NCBI GenBank assembly: GCA_021234535.1
Contig: CM037830.1
Location: 20,267,116 to 20,331,115 of the forward strand
Direction of reading: 5' to 3'
Length of the DNA: 64,000 nucleotides
Source of the DNA: Stichopus chloronotus
Taxonomy: Eukaryota > Echinodermata > Holothuroidea > Aspidochirotida > Stichopodidae
The notes beneath the pieces are model-generated. The model had not been told where the DNA came from. It saw only the letters and a program-made list of their open reading frames with translations, and ran no database searches. A program made the position numbers and the translations under genes. This document shows positions 1 through 12,118 of this stretch, piece after piece. Position 1 is the first letter of the stretch. Each line of letters opens with the position of its first letter.

Positions 1-2261
1 ATTTGACGCTTGTTGACTAAAAATGACCTTTGATCTTCACCAAAGTCAGTAGTCTTCTTTCTCTCACTGTAATAAACCTACGTACTAAGCATGGAAGTAT
101 CCACTATTCCTAACTTAAAATTAATGTGTGCACAAAGTTTACAATATATTACAGCTGGTCACCACAGAAGACCTTTGAACTCCACAAAAATAATAAGGTC
201 ATAGATCACGTGGATACCTGAAGAGTGGCATCATCAGAGTCAGGGTATCAGGGAGACAAACCTCGTTGCAGTGTCGAATTTTTGGGGTAGCTACGCCAGT
301 AACGAGCTCCGCGAGAGCGAGGAAAGACGTCCACCTCTCAAGTTCTCGCAAGCAGCCGGTACCTGCAAAGGCAATGTTCGTAGGCCACCCCCCCCCCCCC
401 ACACACACACAAGCCATAATCATCGCATGGAATTCTTGCCTACCCTCCAGAAGTAATAAAAAAAAGCTTACGTAGTTTAAACCACAGAACTGGTCGGATT
501 TGATAAGAAAAAAGGCATCGAGTTTGGTTCTGCAAAATCAATGCATGCAACTATCATTCCACGTCATATGTTAAAAGAAAATTTTATTTTCTCCCACTTG
601 GATATGTACTTTGAATTTCTTGCAGCAAAAATATACGCATGGATGGATTTTAGTAGTAAAAAATACTTTAATCTAGGAATATTTGGTGATCAGACGATAT
701 TGAAACTGAGAACGCATGTTCGCTCCTCCAGATGAAAGAATGAAACTGTGCAACCATGTATAGACTAACGGAACATGTAAACTTACCTTTTTCTTATGCG
801 TCATCCTGACTAAACCTTCAAACCGTGAATTATTCTGTTGAGGTAAATTTACTGGGCCCATAGACAGAACAGGTCAAAAGATAAGGGAGGGGGGGGGGGC
901 TGAGGTCTGAGTTTAGTATCATAAATATGAAAGCAAACAGTTTTTCTAAACCTATTATTCTTTTTGGGGGAGGGGAGACTTTGAATGACCAAGACAGTGT
1001 AATGCCAATATACATAGTCCTTCATGTTTTAACCTGCAGAATACGAAATTTCGCACATGAATTTTCAACATGGGAACAAACAAGCGATTAAGAAAATGAA
1101 TGAAATCCAGGCATTTGATAATCATTAGTGTTCTGTCACGAATGTTATTGCCACGATTAAGTGAAATACCAGGATACCGTGAAAAAAAAACACAGAAAGT
1201 ACAATTAGAACAAGTGAACTACGATTGCCCAAATAAAATTCAAAATACGCTACTTTCATGAACTACGTGTTTGCCAATGAACACACAAACTCCGTACTAC
1301 TATAGTCAATGTAGAGTAAGGTATGCCGGCATAAAGGTAAGAGGTCAAGACCATATTATATAGGTATGTTTATAAGGTGTGTTAAAGTTGACCAAAACAA
1401 CCAGTAGCGTACTAATTCCTCCTTGACATGGACGCAACCGAACCTGGTAACCGCACCAGGTAGGAGAACATAAAAAAACTTTAGCCATGCCATTCGTTCT
1501 AATGTGGAGTGGAGACTGGAGGATGACGTTTGGATGGGACATTGTGCATTCAGAGAAAGTGGTCGAAGTGACTGAGGTTGATGAACGGTCCAACCAAAGG
1601 TGAGCTTGTATTGTTGTTTGACGGTCATAGACTCTGATGGTCGATTCCTGAACCGTTTTATTGAAAGTGTAAAACTTAAATGAGGAAATATGCTTCAGTG
1701 GAAATCCTATAACGGCACATCTCTCTGAGGTACAACTATCTCTGATTTTTATAACAGTTAAGGTTGTATCATATTAAAACGTATAATTTTATATGTTTAT
1801 TGAGCTAATATGAATTCAACATGTCAATATGTTTTTTTTTTTTAAGAGGAGTAACATTTGTATATTTGAGTTCGTTAGTAGTTCAGTCACAAGTTTACAA
1901 ACTCTATTTGTGTCGACAGAGGAATTAAAATCTTATATTAACCATTGTGCTGCAGTTGCAGGGTGGAATACATGGTTCTTTGAAGAGCAGGAAAGCAAAT
2001 GAAATATTTTACAAACTGTGACAGGTCATCAATAAGTGGGCTGCACAGATATAACATTTGTCGTTATTCATAATCAAAGATGCGCGTAAGTAACAGATTT
2101 TGTTAAATACATCAAATGCAACATATGCAGATTTGACGAAATTGTTGTACCAGATTAAAATGCCTTCTGTATTTGTCCAGCTACAGAAAGACAGATTAAT
2201 TGGAGCAGATGTTAACTAATGCAAAATTTATTCTCCTATCTTATGTTGGATACATGTGCAA
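1..2261. other. Intergenic DNA, no recognisable gene
   Basis: All open frames here are short and none resembles a known protein family. The DNA is AT-rich with C, G, A and T runs and a short (CA)n run near 400. Parts of 660-2220 look like a diverged direct repeat of 6900-7680 (similar order of short blocks, for example around 805-850 and 7045-7100), which suggests an old duplication or copies of one repeat family. I see no RNA gene and no convincing promoter. Confidence 0.5.
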
Positions 2262-2945
2262 AAAACTCTTTGACAGTATGAATGCATAGGCTAATACAAA
2301 TGTGAAATAACTGTTTTTCTGTATTGTCAGAGAGACAACATCGAGGCCCATCCTTAGAGAAGGTTGGCATTCTACGAAAAGTCCACAGATGTTGGAGCCA
2401 ATCACAAAATTGCTTCTTATGAAAATCTCCCACACTAACACTATAGAGTACCGTACTTTACTATATTACCTGTGTATAGGGATCGATTTTTTTTCCTAAA
2501 TGGATACCCTATACACGGTTAGAGAATCCCTCAGTTCATAGTCCCACTTCACAGACGTATTGGAACATTGTCCTCTCAACAAGGTGATGGTGATGTTGAT
2601 AATTTAAATCCAATGTCCCAGAATTGTATGTAAAAGTGAATAATTTGGGTTGTTTAAGACGCTTGCCTTAAATCAACTAGGCCAACACTGTTAAGTCACA
2701 GATTAGAAGGGCACAGCATGCAGCATCCGGTGATGCCTATTGAATAAATATGAATAATGCATATTATGGGGAGAACTGTATGTGGCTACGCTGTGTCTCC
2801 GATTTGTGCAAAAGATTCACATTGTGCACGAGATACAGCTCTCTTCGCGTTCCTTGTTCGCTACAGTGCACACAGTGTGTATGCCCCAGAGTCTGGAAAG
2901 GGTTGCGGGTGGTCAAGGCTGCAATAGTGAATCATGTACTAACAG
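2262..2945 (+). repeat. Dispersed repeat, partner of 26788-27425
   Basis: About 680 bp that recurs in the same orientation at 26788-27425 with high similarity, including the same block around 2755-2890 and 27235-27360. The partner differs by small indels and substitutions, and similarity stops abruptly at both ends. Open frames inside are short and not shared intact by the two copies, so I treat it as non-coding. It could be a non-autonomous mobile element or a stray piece of the larger segmental duplication; the offset of about 24.5 kb differs from the offset of about 26.8 kb of the main duplication. Confidence 0.7.
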
Positions 2946-3440
2946 TTATTTCCCTATACACTCCTTAGTGAGTGTCTCCCTACACGTATAAGCAACTAGT
3001 TCATACGCAGACATCGTGGCATTGCCTAGTGTTACATTGAGTTGGGTGTTGTTGCATATTAATGGGCTATAGCCAAATATAGGCCTACTGATGTTAAGGT
3101 GACCGTGGTGAACCTAATCGCGAACAACGTGTAATAACTAGCATTAAAGTAGCTGATTTCTCCGTAAACACACTAGACGGTCCTGTTTCAAGGAGTTGGC
3201 ATCGACGTCGGTCTCAGTGTATACTGTCAGTGCTAACACACAAATATTAAAGAGACTGACCGTCCACAGTCATATATCGGTATTGTTGTATAGAGATGGT
3301 CATTCTACCCCACCGTACGCAAAAGGTCGTACAAAGTTCAGTCTTCCGGTATTTACCCCAGATTTATTTAACTTTTTCTTTATTTCTCTCAGACAGTCAG
3401 ATTAGACAATAAAACACTTAAAAAATAGTAAACTTAGACC
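2946..3440. other. Intergenic DNA, nothing recognised
   Basis: No coding exon, RNA gene or clear repeat seen. The stretch separates the dispersed repeat from an LTR-like segment. Confidence 0.4.
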
Positions 3441-3837
3441 CTGTTCTCAGAAAGGTTGCGCAATCCTTTCGTGATTGGTCGATCACGAATGGCAACCGCC
3501 TCATTCAATTACGTAGGTCAACCATTTGACCTGTGATTGGCCAGTGTCAGCAGTCTATCCCATGATCCTTAGCAGTTCGGCGTGGGTTGATCAATCGACC
3601 TCGCCACGCCGCTGACACTGGCTCTCTGGACATCCAACCGTAATCATCGTCTGTCTCTCTCAGTCTCTGTACACCATGTAGGCCTCCGTCATCTTATCTC
3701 TCCGTCGTTTTCTCTCTCTCTCTTTCATCATCTTGATTTTTGCTTAATTTATGTGCAAGTCAAATCATCAATAAATGGAACTTTAATTGCTAACTAAAAA
3801 TCTCTATTCTGACGTCTCTTTCGTTCTGTGTCAACAA
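3441..3837 (+). mobile_element. Possible solitary LTR of a retrotransposon
   Basis: The segment starts with TGTT and ends with AACA, is about 400 bp long, and has an AATAAA polyadenylation-like signal near 3769-3774, about 65 bp before its end, as LTR R-U5 regions often do. The sequence just after it (around 3838-3880) has a gap-like G/C-rich stretch that could be a degraded primer-binding region. I found no matching target-site duplication, second LTR or gag/pol reading frame, so this may be coincidence. Confidence 0.3.
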
Positions 3838-6800
3838 TCCGTCGTTGGGGCAGTCACTCCAAGACTGGGACCCCCTAAAACCCCCTATATTCTACAGTAT
3901 CACTACGAGGAAGAACGGTGTCAAGTTTCAGAGTGAAGTAAGACCTTGCATAGGCCTAATCGCATTGAGAACGTGTGAGCGCGTGGATTAGGGATAAACT
4001 CAATCGAAGATTCCTACAAGATAAACTGCTTATGGCAGTTCAACAATGAAGCATAGGCTATTATAAAAAATCGCTCATGAACCTTCCTTAGCTAGGCAGC
4101 TTACAAAACACACACACAAATAAAAACAAAATCACCACCTGGACACCATCACAAACTTTGTTTACGATTCAAGATATTTCCAGAATTAGGCCTACACAAA
4201 AGAAAAAGGAAGGTAAACATCGGATTGGCACTTACGAAATACTGTATATGTCATGCACCTCACTGCCATACAAAGCATGAAAAAAAAATGTTCTTGACAA
4301 ACAAATGATTCCTCCTGCTAGACTCAAGGTATAATCAAGGGTTACCAACAGAAGTTTCATTCATTACGTAATTTCTGTAAATTATTCAAGCAGGGACCTT
4401 CTTGCAGACCAAATGAAGAATTTCATTTCTTAAGAGAGTAAGATTTGTTTTAGCATTTCATTATGGTTAGTTATTACATTGGTACAGTGACACTAGACCC
4501 TTAGGATAGATTCATCTACGATGAGTCACAATGATAAAGTGAGAAGGACGTTAAACTACCTACTTACATGACTTCATAAAATTGGATTGTCCTAGGTAAT
4601 TTATTTTTTTCACATTAATGTGCATATACAGCAATGCTAGGAGATAAATTGTTCAATAATTATCAATATTGTTACCCTGTTGACGGTCCTCTGGTAAAGT
4701 TAAGACAAATTATAAGGGCGTTACACGTTTATATACTATATATAAGTTTCATCAGCAAGTCACTCATTTAGAGTAAAATATACAAAACGTGTAGAAGTAA
4801 AAAAAAAAATAAATAAAAATAAAAATGAAATATATCTGAAACAGTATTTACAATTTTACAGTTACCTCACAGTTGAAATTCAGCATAATGTAAGTTATGC
4901 ACTGACTTTAATTTTCTTACCGTTGCACATTTCACCATCATGAGAAACATGATGATCAAGAACTTAGCAGCCATCGAGTAAGCCAATATCTTGAACACTT
5001 GCAGTCCGTCTGCCCTTTATCTGTGCCTTATTATTTTACTACAGAATCATGAGACTGTTGAAGTGCCAGTTCAGTCAAATGTCTTCCATTTCTGTATTAA
5101 GTATCATAAGAAGCATTCGATTTTAATGTGCACTGGCTTAGTTTCCCAATTTGAAAATAAATGATGTATAGGCAATTTATCATCGCTGAATGTTCTTTGC
5201 ACAAAGCTAAAGTTACGGTACATAACGTAGACAATAATTAATAGCCACACGTATCATACTCCAATGTACTGTTAGTAAATTTGTCATTTCTTCACATCTG
5301 TATTGTTTCAATTTCTTTCCTGGGACATCTGGTGTAATCTATAGGATGGAAAAGTGAAAACAACTAAAGTGATCTTGATAAACAATCATCGTATACGTGA
5401 TAAACTTTCCAAAGTACTGATAACCAAACGGTGTACTTCTGATGTAATATTTCATTAATATCTCACCTCTAGTTAATGTATTGAAGAATTTCAATTGATT
5501 ATAACCACATAGTTTTTAAAGGTTCCATGTCGAAAAACTGGCTTATTTTGCTTCTCAATTTTTGCTTTCACATACTTTATTGTTTATCCTGAACTTCATT
5601 AATTTTATCTTTCCTATGTTTTACTTTCATTTTTTTTTTGCTTTAATTTTCAAATTCAAACGCCCCACATCCTTTAAGTCACCCTGCGAGGGATCACTAA
5701 CGTGTCTTAAAAAGCTATATGGTTTACATGTCTTAAGTCGTGTTACGCTACCCTTTATCCAGAAAGGGGTTATAGGGAAAACCATTCCAAGTGAAATTTA
5801 ATTGGAAAAACTTGAAACTTGTTCACAACTAAGGTTACACATTTGCATTTCATCACAACAAATAACGTTTTGCCGAAGTGTAATATGTCTCTTAACGTTA
5901 AGACTGTCTTTGACGAAGTACTTAACCCGAACTATTCACTGCCATGAAGAATTCAATAAAGAATGAAGACCCACCTTCCCATTATTTCTTAGGAGGAAGA
6001 ACATCATCATTTGCTGATATGACAACAGCAACACCTTAAAATAAAAGACACGTCTAACATTATGAATACAGTATTCCACTTCGAAGACCAAAGAGCAAAT
6101 ACCACCACAAACTAGCAAACACAGTGCCAATACTTGTGCCTCATTTAACAGTTACAAAATCAGTTTGAACAGACACTTACAGGTTCTTGGTACTAGAATG
6201 AACAGCTCATTGCAAACTTTGTCTGGCTTCATGATAATGAAGCCGGTTTTCTGCAGAAAGTGTCAGTTATGTGGTTTACACGTGCATCACCTTGAGTTTT
6301 GACGATATTGCATACATTCGTACTGTTAAACAAACAAATTGTTCATACGTTGTTCCCATTAATAATGTGAAGGCTGATAACTTCAGGCAGTAATCTTGAG
6401 AGGCTAAGGTAATGATTTTTTTTTTCAAATAGTTACGTAGTACAGAAGATAGTGGATACTGGACCTTGACATTTCGCCACTAAAGTATTACTAATCTACA
6501 AAACATGTGCCCAAATAGTGCATTCTTAGAGTGCGTTCTGAGTAAATGTTAACGTTTCGTGGAAAATAAGCAAATGAAGTTTAAACGGAAGAACTAAATT
6601 CAATCATATGTTTTGTGTTGCCACGTTCCGTGTATTCACCGCATGCTTTAAACTATTCTACATGGTTCACAAGTTTCCAAATATAAGTGTGATCGCTAAG
6701 CCTTTAGTGACTTCCAATCAAGACGCTTACCTAGTATGATGTGTAGAGCAGAGCAACGTAGACCTATTTGATAAGGTGTGCTGTCTGCGAGTATTGGTGA

Positions 6801-7884
6801 TTGTCAATGATGACTAGAATATATTGACGAATCTTTTTTTTTTTTTAATTGTCGTATGCTTATATGTAAACATGTGGCAGAAAACTATACGTGTGTCTGT
6901 CTATCTAAAGGGAAAAAATACTTTATCCTAGAATGTTTGTTGATCCGTTACTTCTGAAACTGATAATGAATGCTTCCCGCTTTTTGTGACAGAAGTTAAT
7001 GTACGACCATGAAATAGATAACCTTATTCTAGGCCTTTTACGACATCCTGGCACTGACTAAACGGCGAAAACGTCGATTATCCTGTTGAAGTGAAGTTAC
7101 ATGTACAAATGGGCTAAAACAAGAATTCAACGTGCCGACGTTTGCAATGAGGGTGACAGTCGGTTCATCGAATTAATTTCGTTTCATGAGTAAAGTTGCA
7201 GCAGTTTATAAACCCATTCCTTTCAAAGCGTACTTTTTCTACCGCCATTCAACAAGAAGCGTATGTATTTAATCTATTGTCCTGCAGTGGGCTAATGGTG
7301 GAATAAATGATTATTTGACCTCTGCATCCAGTTTGTAAGTAAGTGCATAATATTTGAACTATTATTTCCCTAAGGAGCAATAAAGCAAACAAAACAATTT
7401 TATAAACTGAAGAGAAAACCAATCAATGAAACAAAGCTATAATATTAATTATCATTCAATAGTCAGTTCACAAGTCACAGAGGAACTCAAATTAGAGCAG
7501 GTGTTTTTAATCACATCAAATATAACAAAGAAGGAAATGCCAGTGTAAAACGCCTGTGTTTGTCTAGCTCAATGTGAAATAACACCTACACAGATATTCG
7601 TTTTTACTGTTTAAACTACCTTTTTATGTATTATTCAACACCAGAAGAAGCAAATGACTAGAAACCAGATGTAGTTAATAGCAGATGTCCTTCAACTTCC
7701 CTTGGTGGTTATTTCATGAGAAAATAGAATATTTTGAACTGGAAGAAAGAGATTAAATTGCTTATAGCAAATACAAAGATAAATGAGACCTAACGAAGTA
7801 ATTATTTCTTTTATTTTAAGTGGACTCTGTTTTATTCTTAATTCCGCTTATTTTACGAAATGACAAGCTGAGCTGTTTTCCCGG
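3838..7884. other. Long AT-rich intergenic stretch
   Basis: No exon of a recognisable family is visible on either strand; open frames are short and compositionally biased. Around 6900-7680 there is diverged similarity in block order to 660-2220. Nothing else is supported. Confidence 0.5.
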
Positions 7885-9427
7885 TTTTTGTTCAACATTT
7901 CTCCCTCCTAATTAGTCACTCATTAACGGCTGTTGGGTTTACTTTGAACAAACATTTGAGTAACCTGTGACTTAGAAAACCTCAAACCACTAACAATTAG
8001 GCAGTTATGTGCAATAACACAGATACTGAAAAAAAATCGATAGGAGTGAAATCGCACTGCGAGGGGACTCCAATGGACAAGATCTATGCTGATAAATATA
8101 AACTAAGTATTCTTCTCCTCTTCAACCTGAGAAAGCTGCAGCAAACAAAAGAATTAGAGATGAAAATTATGAAGAACAATAGCTAAATGTATCTCAAGAA
8201 TCAGGTGGGTTTTGAATGAATCATTATTGTACTAAATGAGGAAAGAATCGTGATACCTTGAATAAAAAGTCTGAAAGTAAAGTGTATAAGCTAGGGAATT
8301 GCAATAGTTAAAATAGACATCCAACAAAGCTTTGGAAATGCCTCTCAACCTGACATTGACTTTCAATGTAGAAATTGTTAGTTACTGTTAGTTATCTACT
8401 AGTAGCTAAACTTTGGTGATAATGATCCCTAATGCTAAACTACTGATAATATTGTACTTTAACGACGGCATATGCGATACTGGTCTTTGAATCCCAAAAT
8501 GTAGAATGAAACCCTTTGATGGTGTCCGTGGCTTTGATGAGATGGTCCATTAATGCTCAGCTGCTAGTACTATATTATCTCAGCTTATAATATTACTGTC
8601 CTTTCAACTTCGATATCGCCCTTGAGGAAAACAAATGTCGTTGTTAATAATCAATGAAGTCCTTAAACATTTCCAAGAACCCAGCAATGTTTCAAGTCAC
8701 TGGCAAATATTTGCATGCATTCAATATTATGATAGTTTTCCCATTTTTCCAAACCCTTACATTCATGTTTGTTCTTTAGAGCAGGGTTTGCTGTTTGACG
8801 GAAGCATAATTGGTACTTATTGCTATTCTTCCCTCTTTTTCTCCCATTTTATATCAAAAATGAAATCTAATCAATTCACATTTCCTTCAGGCGAAATTCT
8901 ACTCATTAGAGTGCTTATTACGGTAGACAAAGAAAATCTGTTTTGATCTATTTTGTGTCGGTTAAACTCTTATGCAAAGACGTAACTTGGTTATTCGCAT
9001 GGAAGTTCGGTACATTTACCTAGTTCTGCTAAAAATATTGTTAGGCCTAAATTTCTTCATTTATTTTCGATTTAATAGTCCACGGTGCAGTAGTTTCTAT
9101 AGCTTCCTATATCTGAAAAAGCATAGGCATTCCTCTTAGATTGTCACACAGGAATATGAGCACATCCTCAGACTAATCAATAAACCTGTGGTTAATACAC
9201 TTTTAAAAAATAAATATATTAGTCAAACAGCCTCATTAAAGAGACAGGATTTTTTCTCTAGACTTAGTTAAAAATAATGTCTCATAGTAATAATTAATTG
9301 TATTTGACTAATTCATTTAAGCGTGTACAAACGTTACTCCAGTGAGCAGACCTTTTCATAATCACGTGATGTTTCAATTGGTGCTGGTATGAATACATCC
9401 AACATTGTCAAAACAGATATTGCGTGA

Positions 9428-9690
9428 CTGTCTTTTGCACGGGATATAATGCTCAGTGCTTTGTAACACAAATGCATGTTGCGATATCGTTGCGAGAAGT
9501 TAATTAAAGGTAATTATACGTGAACGGAATGCATGATGTATGCATTCTTTACACAAAAAATATTTGTCTCCGTAAGCATTTATATCATTTCTTCGACGGA
9601 AATCTCTTCGATGGAGGACTCACAAGTATGTGTGCGATATCCTTTTCTTTCATTTGACTTATGTTGTGCATGATCATACAGAGCACGGTA
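9428..9690 (-). pseudogene. Broken counterpart of LINE-like fragment in copy B
   Basis: This segment is the copy A version of the upstream part of the open frame at 37571-37897. Here the frame is interrupted by an extra stretch near 9495-9570 and lacks the C-terminal portion that gives the copy B fragment its retrotransposon look. It is annotated only because of that homology; on its own it would not be recognised. Confidence 0.25.
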
Positions 9691-11210
9691 ACAAACTTTC
9701 CATTTCAATTTTACTTGATAATATAAATTAATACTTCACAGAAAAATTGAAAGGTATGAACCAAATTTCTGAAAGTATTCAAACATGTATCTTGTCCTGG
9801 CATTTCATTTTTTTTTTGGTCCAGACGTTACATGCATATTGTCATTCTGTGTACGACGAAGTGCTTCAATACGTTAATAAACTTGCTGAGTTTTGTGTTC
9901 AATTGATTTGCTAAAAGGGTGAACCAACTCATGTTTTTAATCTGCCGGCAGCCCGTGTGAAAACCGAGGGGCAATGCAGTTTAAAGGAGATACAGCAGAA
10001 ATACTTCTCTTTCATGCACGTCCGTAGCCGACCATCACCCCCCTGCCGACTACGACCCTTCCCTCCCCCAGCGCCGTGTGAAAAATCGGTAGAAAATGAA
10101 ATGTCAATATTAGTAAATTGGCAGCCACGGTGTGACTTAGAGGGGACTATTCAGTAAAAGTGATAACAAAACTTCATAATGTATTTTTTTTTGTCACTTT
10201 TTTTCTCTAAATTACCATCTTCAGTTACATTTTGCTTAGACTGACACTCGTTTTTAACAAGGTGGTTACTGCAAAGGTTCCACAATTAAGCTATGAATCT
10301 TTTTTGTGTGCCCATGATTTTCTAGAAACGTGATATAACTGAATCGACAACATTACAAGTTTTTATTCCTTTTTGTATCGTTTGGAGGATTCTTTACTCA
10401 ATATCATACCACATGTAGCGACATTGAGTTCATTCCAATAAGGTAGATCCCCTCTGCCTCACTAAGACCCTAGCGCTTTACTCAGGAAATGATGGCGCTA
10501 CTCACGTTTTACCAAGTGGTAAGACCGGTATGTTACCCCCCGTCCCTTATTTTCTTTTTGTTTTTTGTTGCAGAAGTGAAAGGGAGGCAGCAAACTAGGT
10601 AGAATATTTGTCCGATCCAGGAGTATTTTTTATCTACAAATTCTGGAAGGTGTCTTCCCGCTAAGATAGTCCACATTTTTCCAAGTATAAGTGACGGTAG
10701 GCCCCACTTAAATCCCCCTCCCCACAATACAGGAAAGCACGTCTGCACCATCCACTGGTTTTGCGCTTCCTTGGGGTGTTTCTGCTCCCCCACCCGCTAT
10801 AGTGACAGTTGCTGACAAATGGCCTGCTTTGATGTAACCTAATTTTTGCTGAAATAATCTGCTTTGTACTTTTTTTCAACACTTACAGATTCAATCTGCT
10901 CAATTTCACATAAAAGGGTTCATGTCTTCTGGTCCGTGATACGTTGCATTGGAATATTTTACAACTTCGGAAACGTGCCGACGTCTATCAGAGTCAGAAA
11001 GAAAAATGATGTTGTGTGACCAGCTGAAAATATACACTTTCTTCAACTTGCGAAAATGCCCACAAATTTGAAAATAAATGCTATAGAGGTTTTGCAGTGA
11101 CGTCACGTTCCCGTGGAAACGCCTTATTTGATGGAAAATAAAACAACATGCTTACATAAGTGGGCGCCGGGCAGTACGGTACCGTAAAGTGATGTAGTAC
11201 TGCTTAATAC

Positions 11211-11310
11211 CAACGTGTCTGCTTCTTACTCCATTTGCGGGAAATAGGCGGAACGTAAGCCCGAGCTTCTTGCCTTTCCGATTCGTACAGCCTACGACTA
11301 CGCAGTTAAG
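11211..11310 (-). pseudogene. THAP zinc-finger domain, first-exon remnant (copy A)
   Basis: The minus-strand translation begins LNCVVVGCTNRKGKK and runs on to FRLFPANG, the start of a THAP domain: the C-x4-C zinc pair of the C2CH motif, then the conserved hydrophobic F-x-x-FP segment. THAP domains are DNA-binding modules of transcription regulators and of P-element-like transposases. A GT donor (GTATTA) follows at 11210, as if this were exon 1. Compared with copy B (39378-39483), a small deletion removes the ATG and next codon. No second exon with the C-x2-H pair was found, so it is called a remnant. Confidence 0.5.
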
Positions 11311-12118
11311 GGCCCCCTGTGACCGGCTATACAATGAAAAATATGGAAATATCGTAATAACCACCACGCAGTGTTACTGAAATAGTATGGTCTGGTACTA
11401 GTTACACGAAACACTGATTCCATCCAGTATGGCGGCGTAACAACAGTTGCTAATTATGACGTCACGTGCCAAACCTCTGTAGTAAATTATGATCCTTATG
11501 ACCGTTTTCATCACGTGCATGTGACCAAATGTCTGTGCGTTAATGCTATAAACCATTCGTTCTGAATTGTCAGACCTTGGAGCTACTACGAACCATTGTC
11601 AGACAGTAATCCCGACCTGGCTGTCGGCAACCACCCTTATCAAAGCTTTTTCTCCATAATTCTTATCATAGGTTATTCGCAGTTGCAAAGAAAGAGTCCT
11701 TTGTACTCTAAACCCTTCTCATCTCTTCACGAATTGAAACTTATTACGGTACATCAGGAAAATCTGAACGGATTAGCCTAAGATGACCTTTCCAAGGCAT
11801 CTCCTCCAGTTCGCAATTGCACCTCACCCCAAACACCCTGTACAAAAAAGGACTCCAAAGGGGGCTTATTCAGTTAATTCACATAATTCATGAAATTTTG
11901 TCACATTTCTTGAGCATCACTCATATATGTTGATGGTAAATGGTCAAACTAAGAGATTCTGAACATCTGACACACAAGTGAAGCAATATTAAGAGGGAAA
12001 TAACGACAAATATCTCTCATTTCAAATCTGTGACCAGTCACTCAAGACTAGGCACTAGCCACAGGGAACACGTATTCATAAAAACTATGATTTTCTAACA
12101 TTTTCAGTAACTGTAGAA

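Larger units (their letters stand above)
7885..12118 (+). repeat. Segmental duplication copy A, left part
   Basis: This stretch aligns collinearly in direct orientation with 34697-40295 (copy B). The alignment is interrupted by a B-only insert at about 35880-37143, a microsatellite plus flank in B (about 37338-37720), a short A-only piece near 9495-9570, and a swapped block at A 10187-10322 versus B 38305-38456. Similarity starts abruptly near 7885. Open frames such as 8635-8946 are not preserved in B, so apart from the THAP remnant this part looks non-coding. Confidence 0.85.

Noticed and set aside
8635..8946. 103-codon plus-strand frame in copy A
   Set aside because: The equivalent place in copy B (about 35311-35630) has stops and indels in this frame, and the protein resembles no family.
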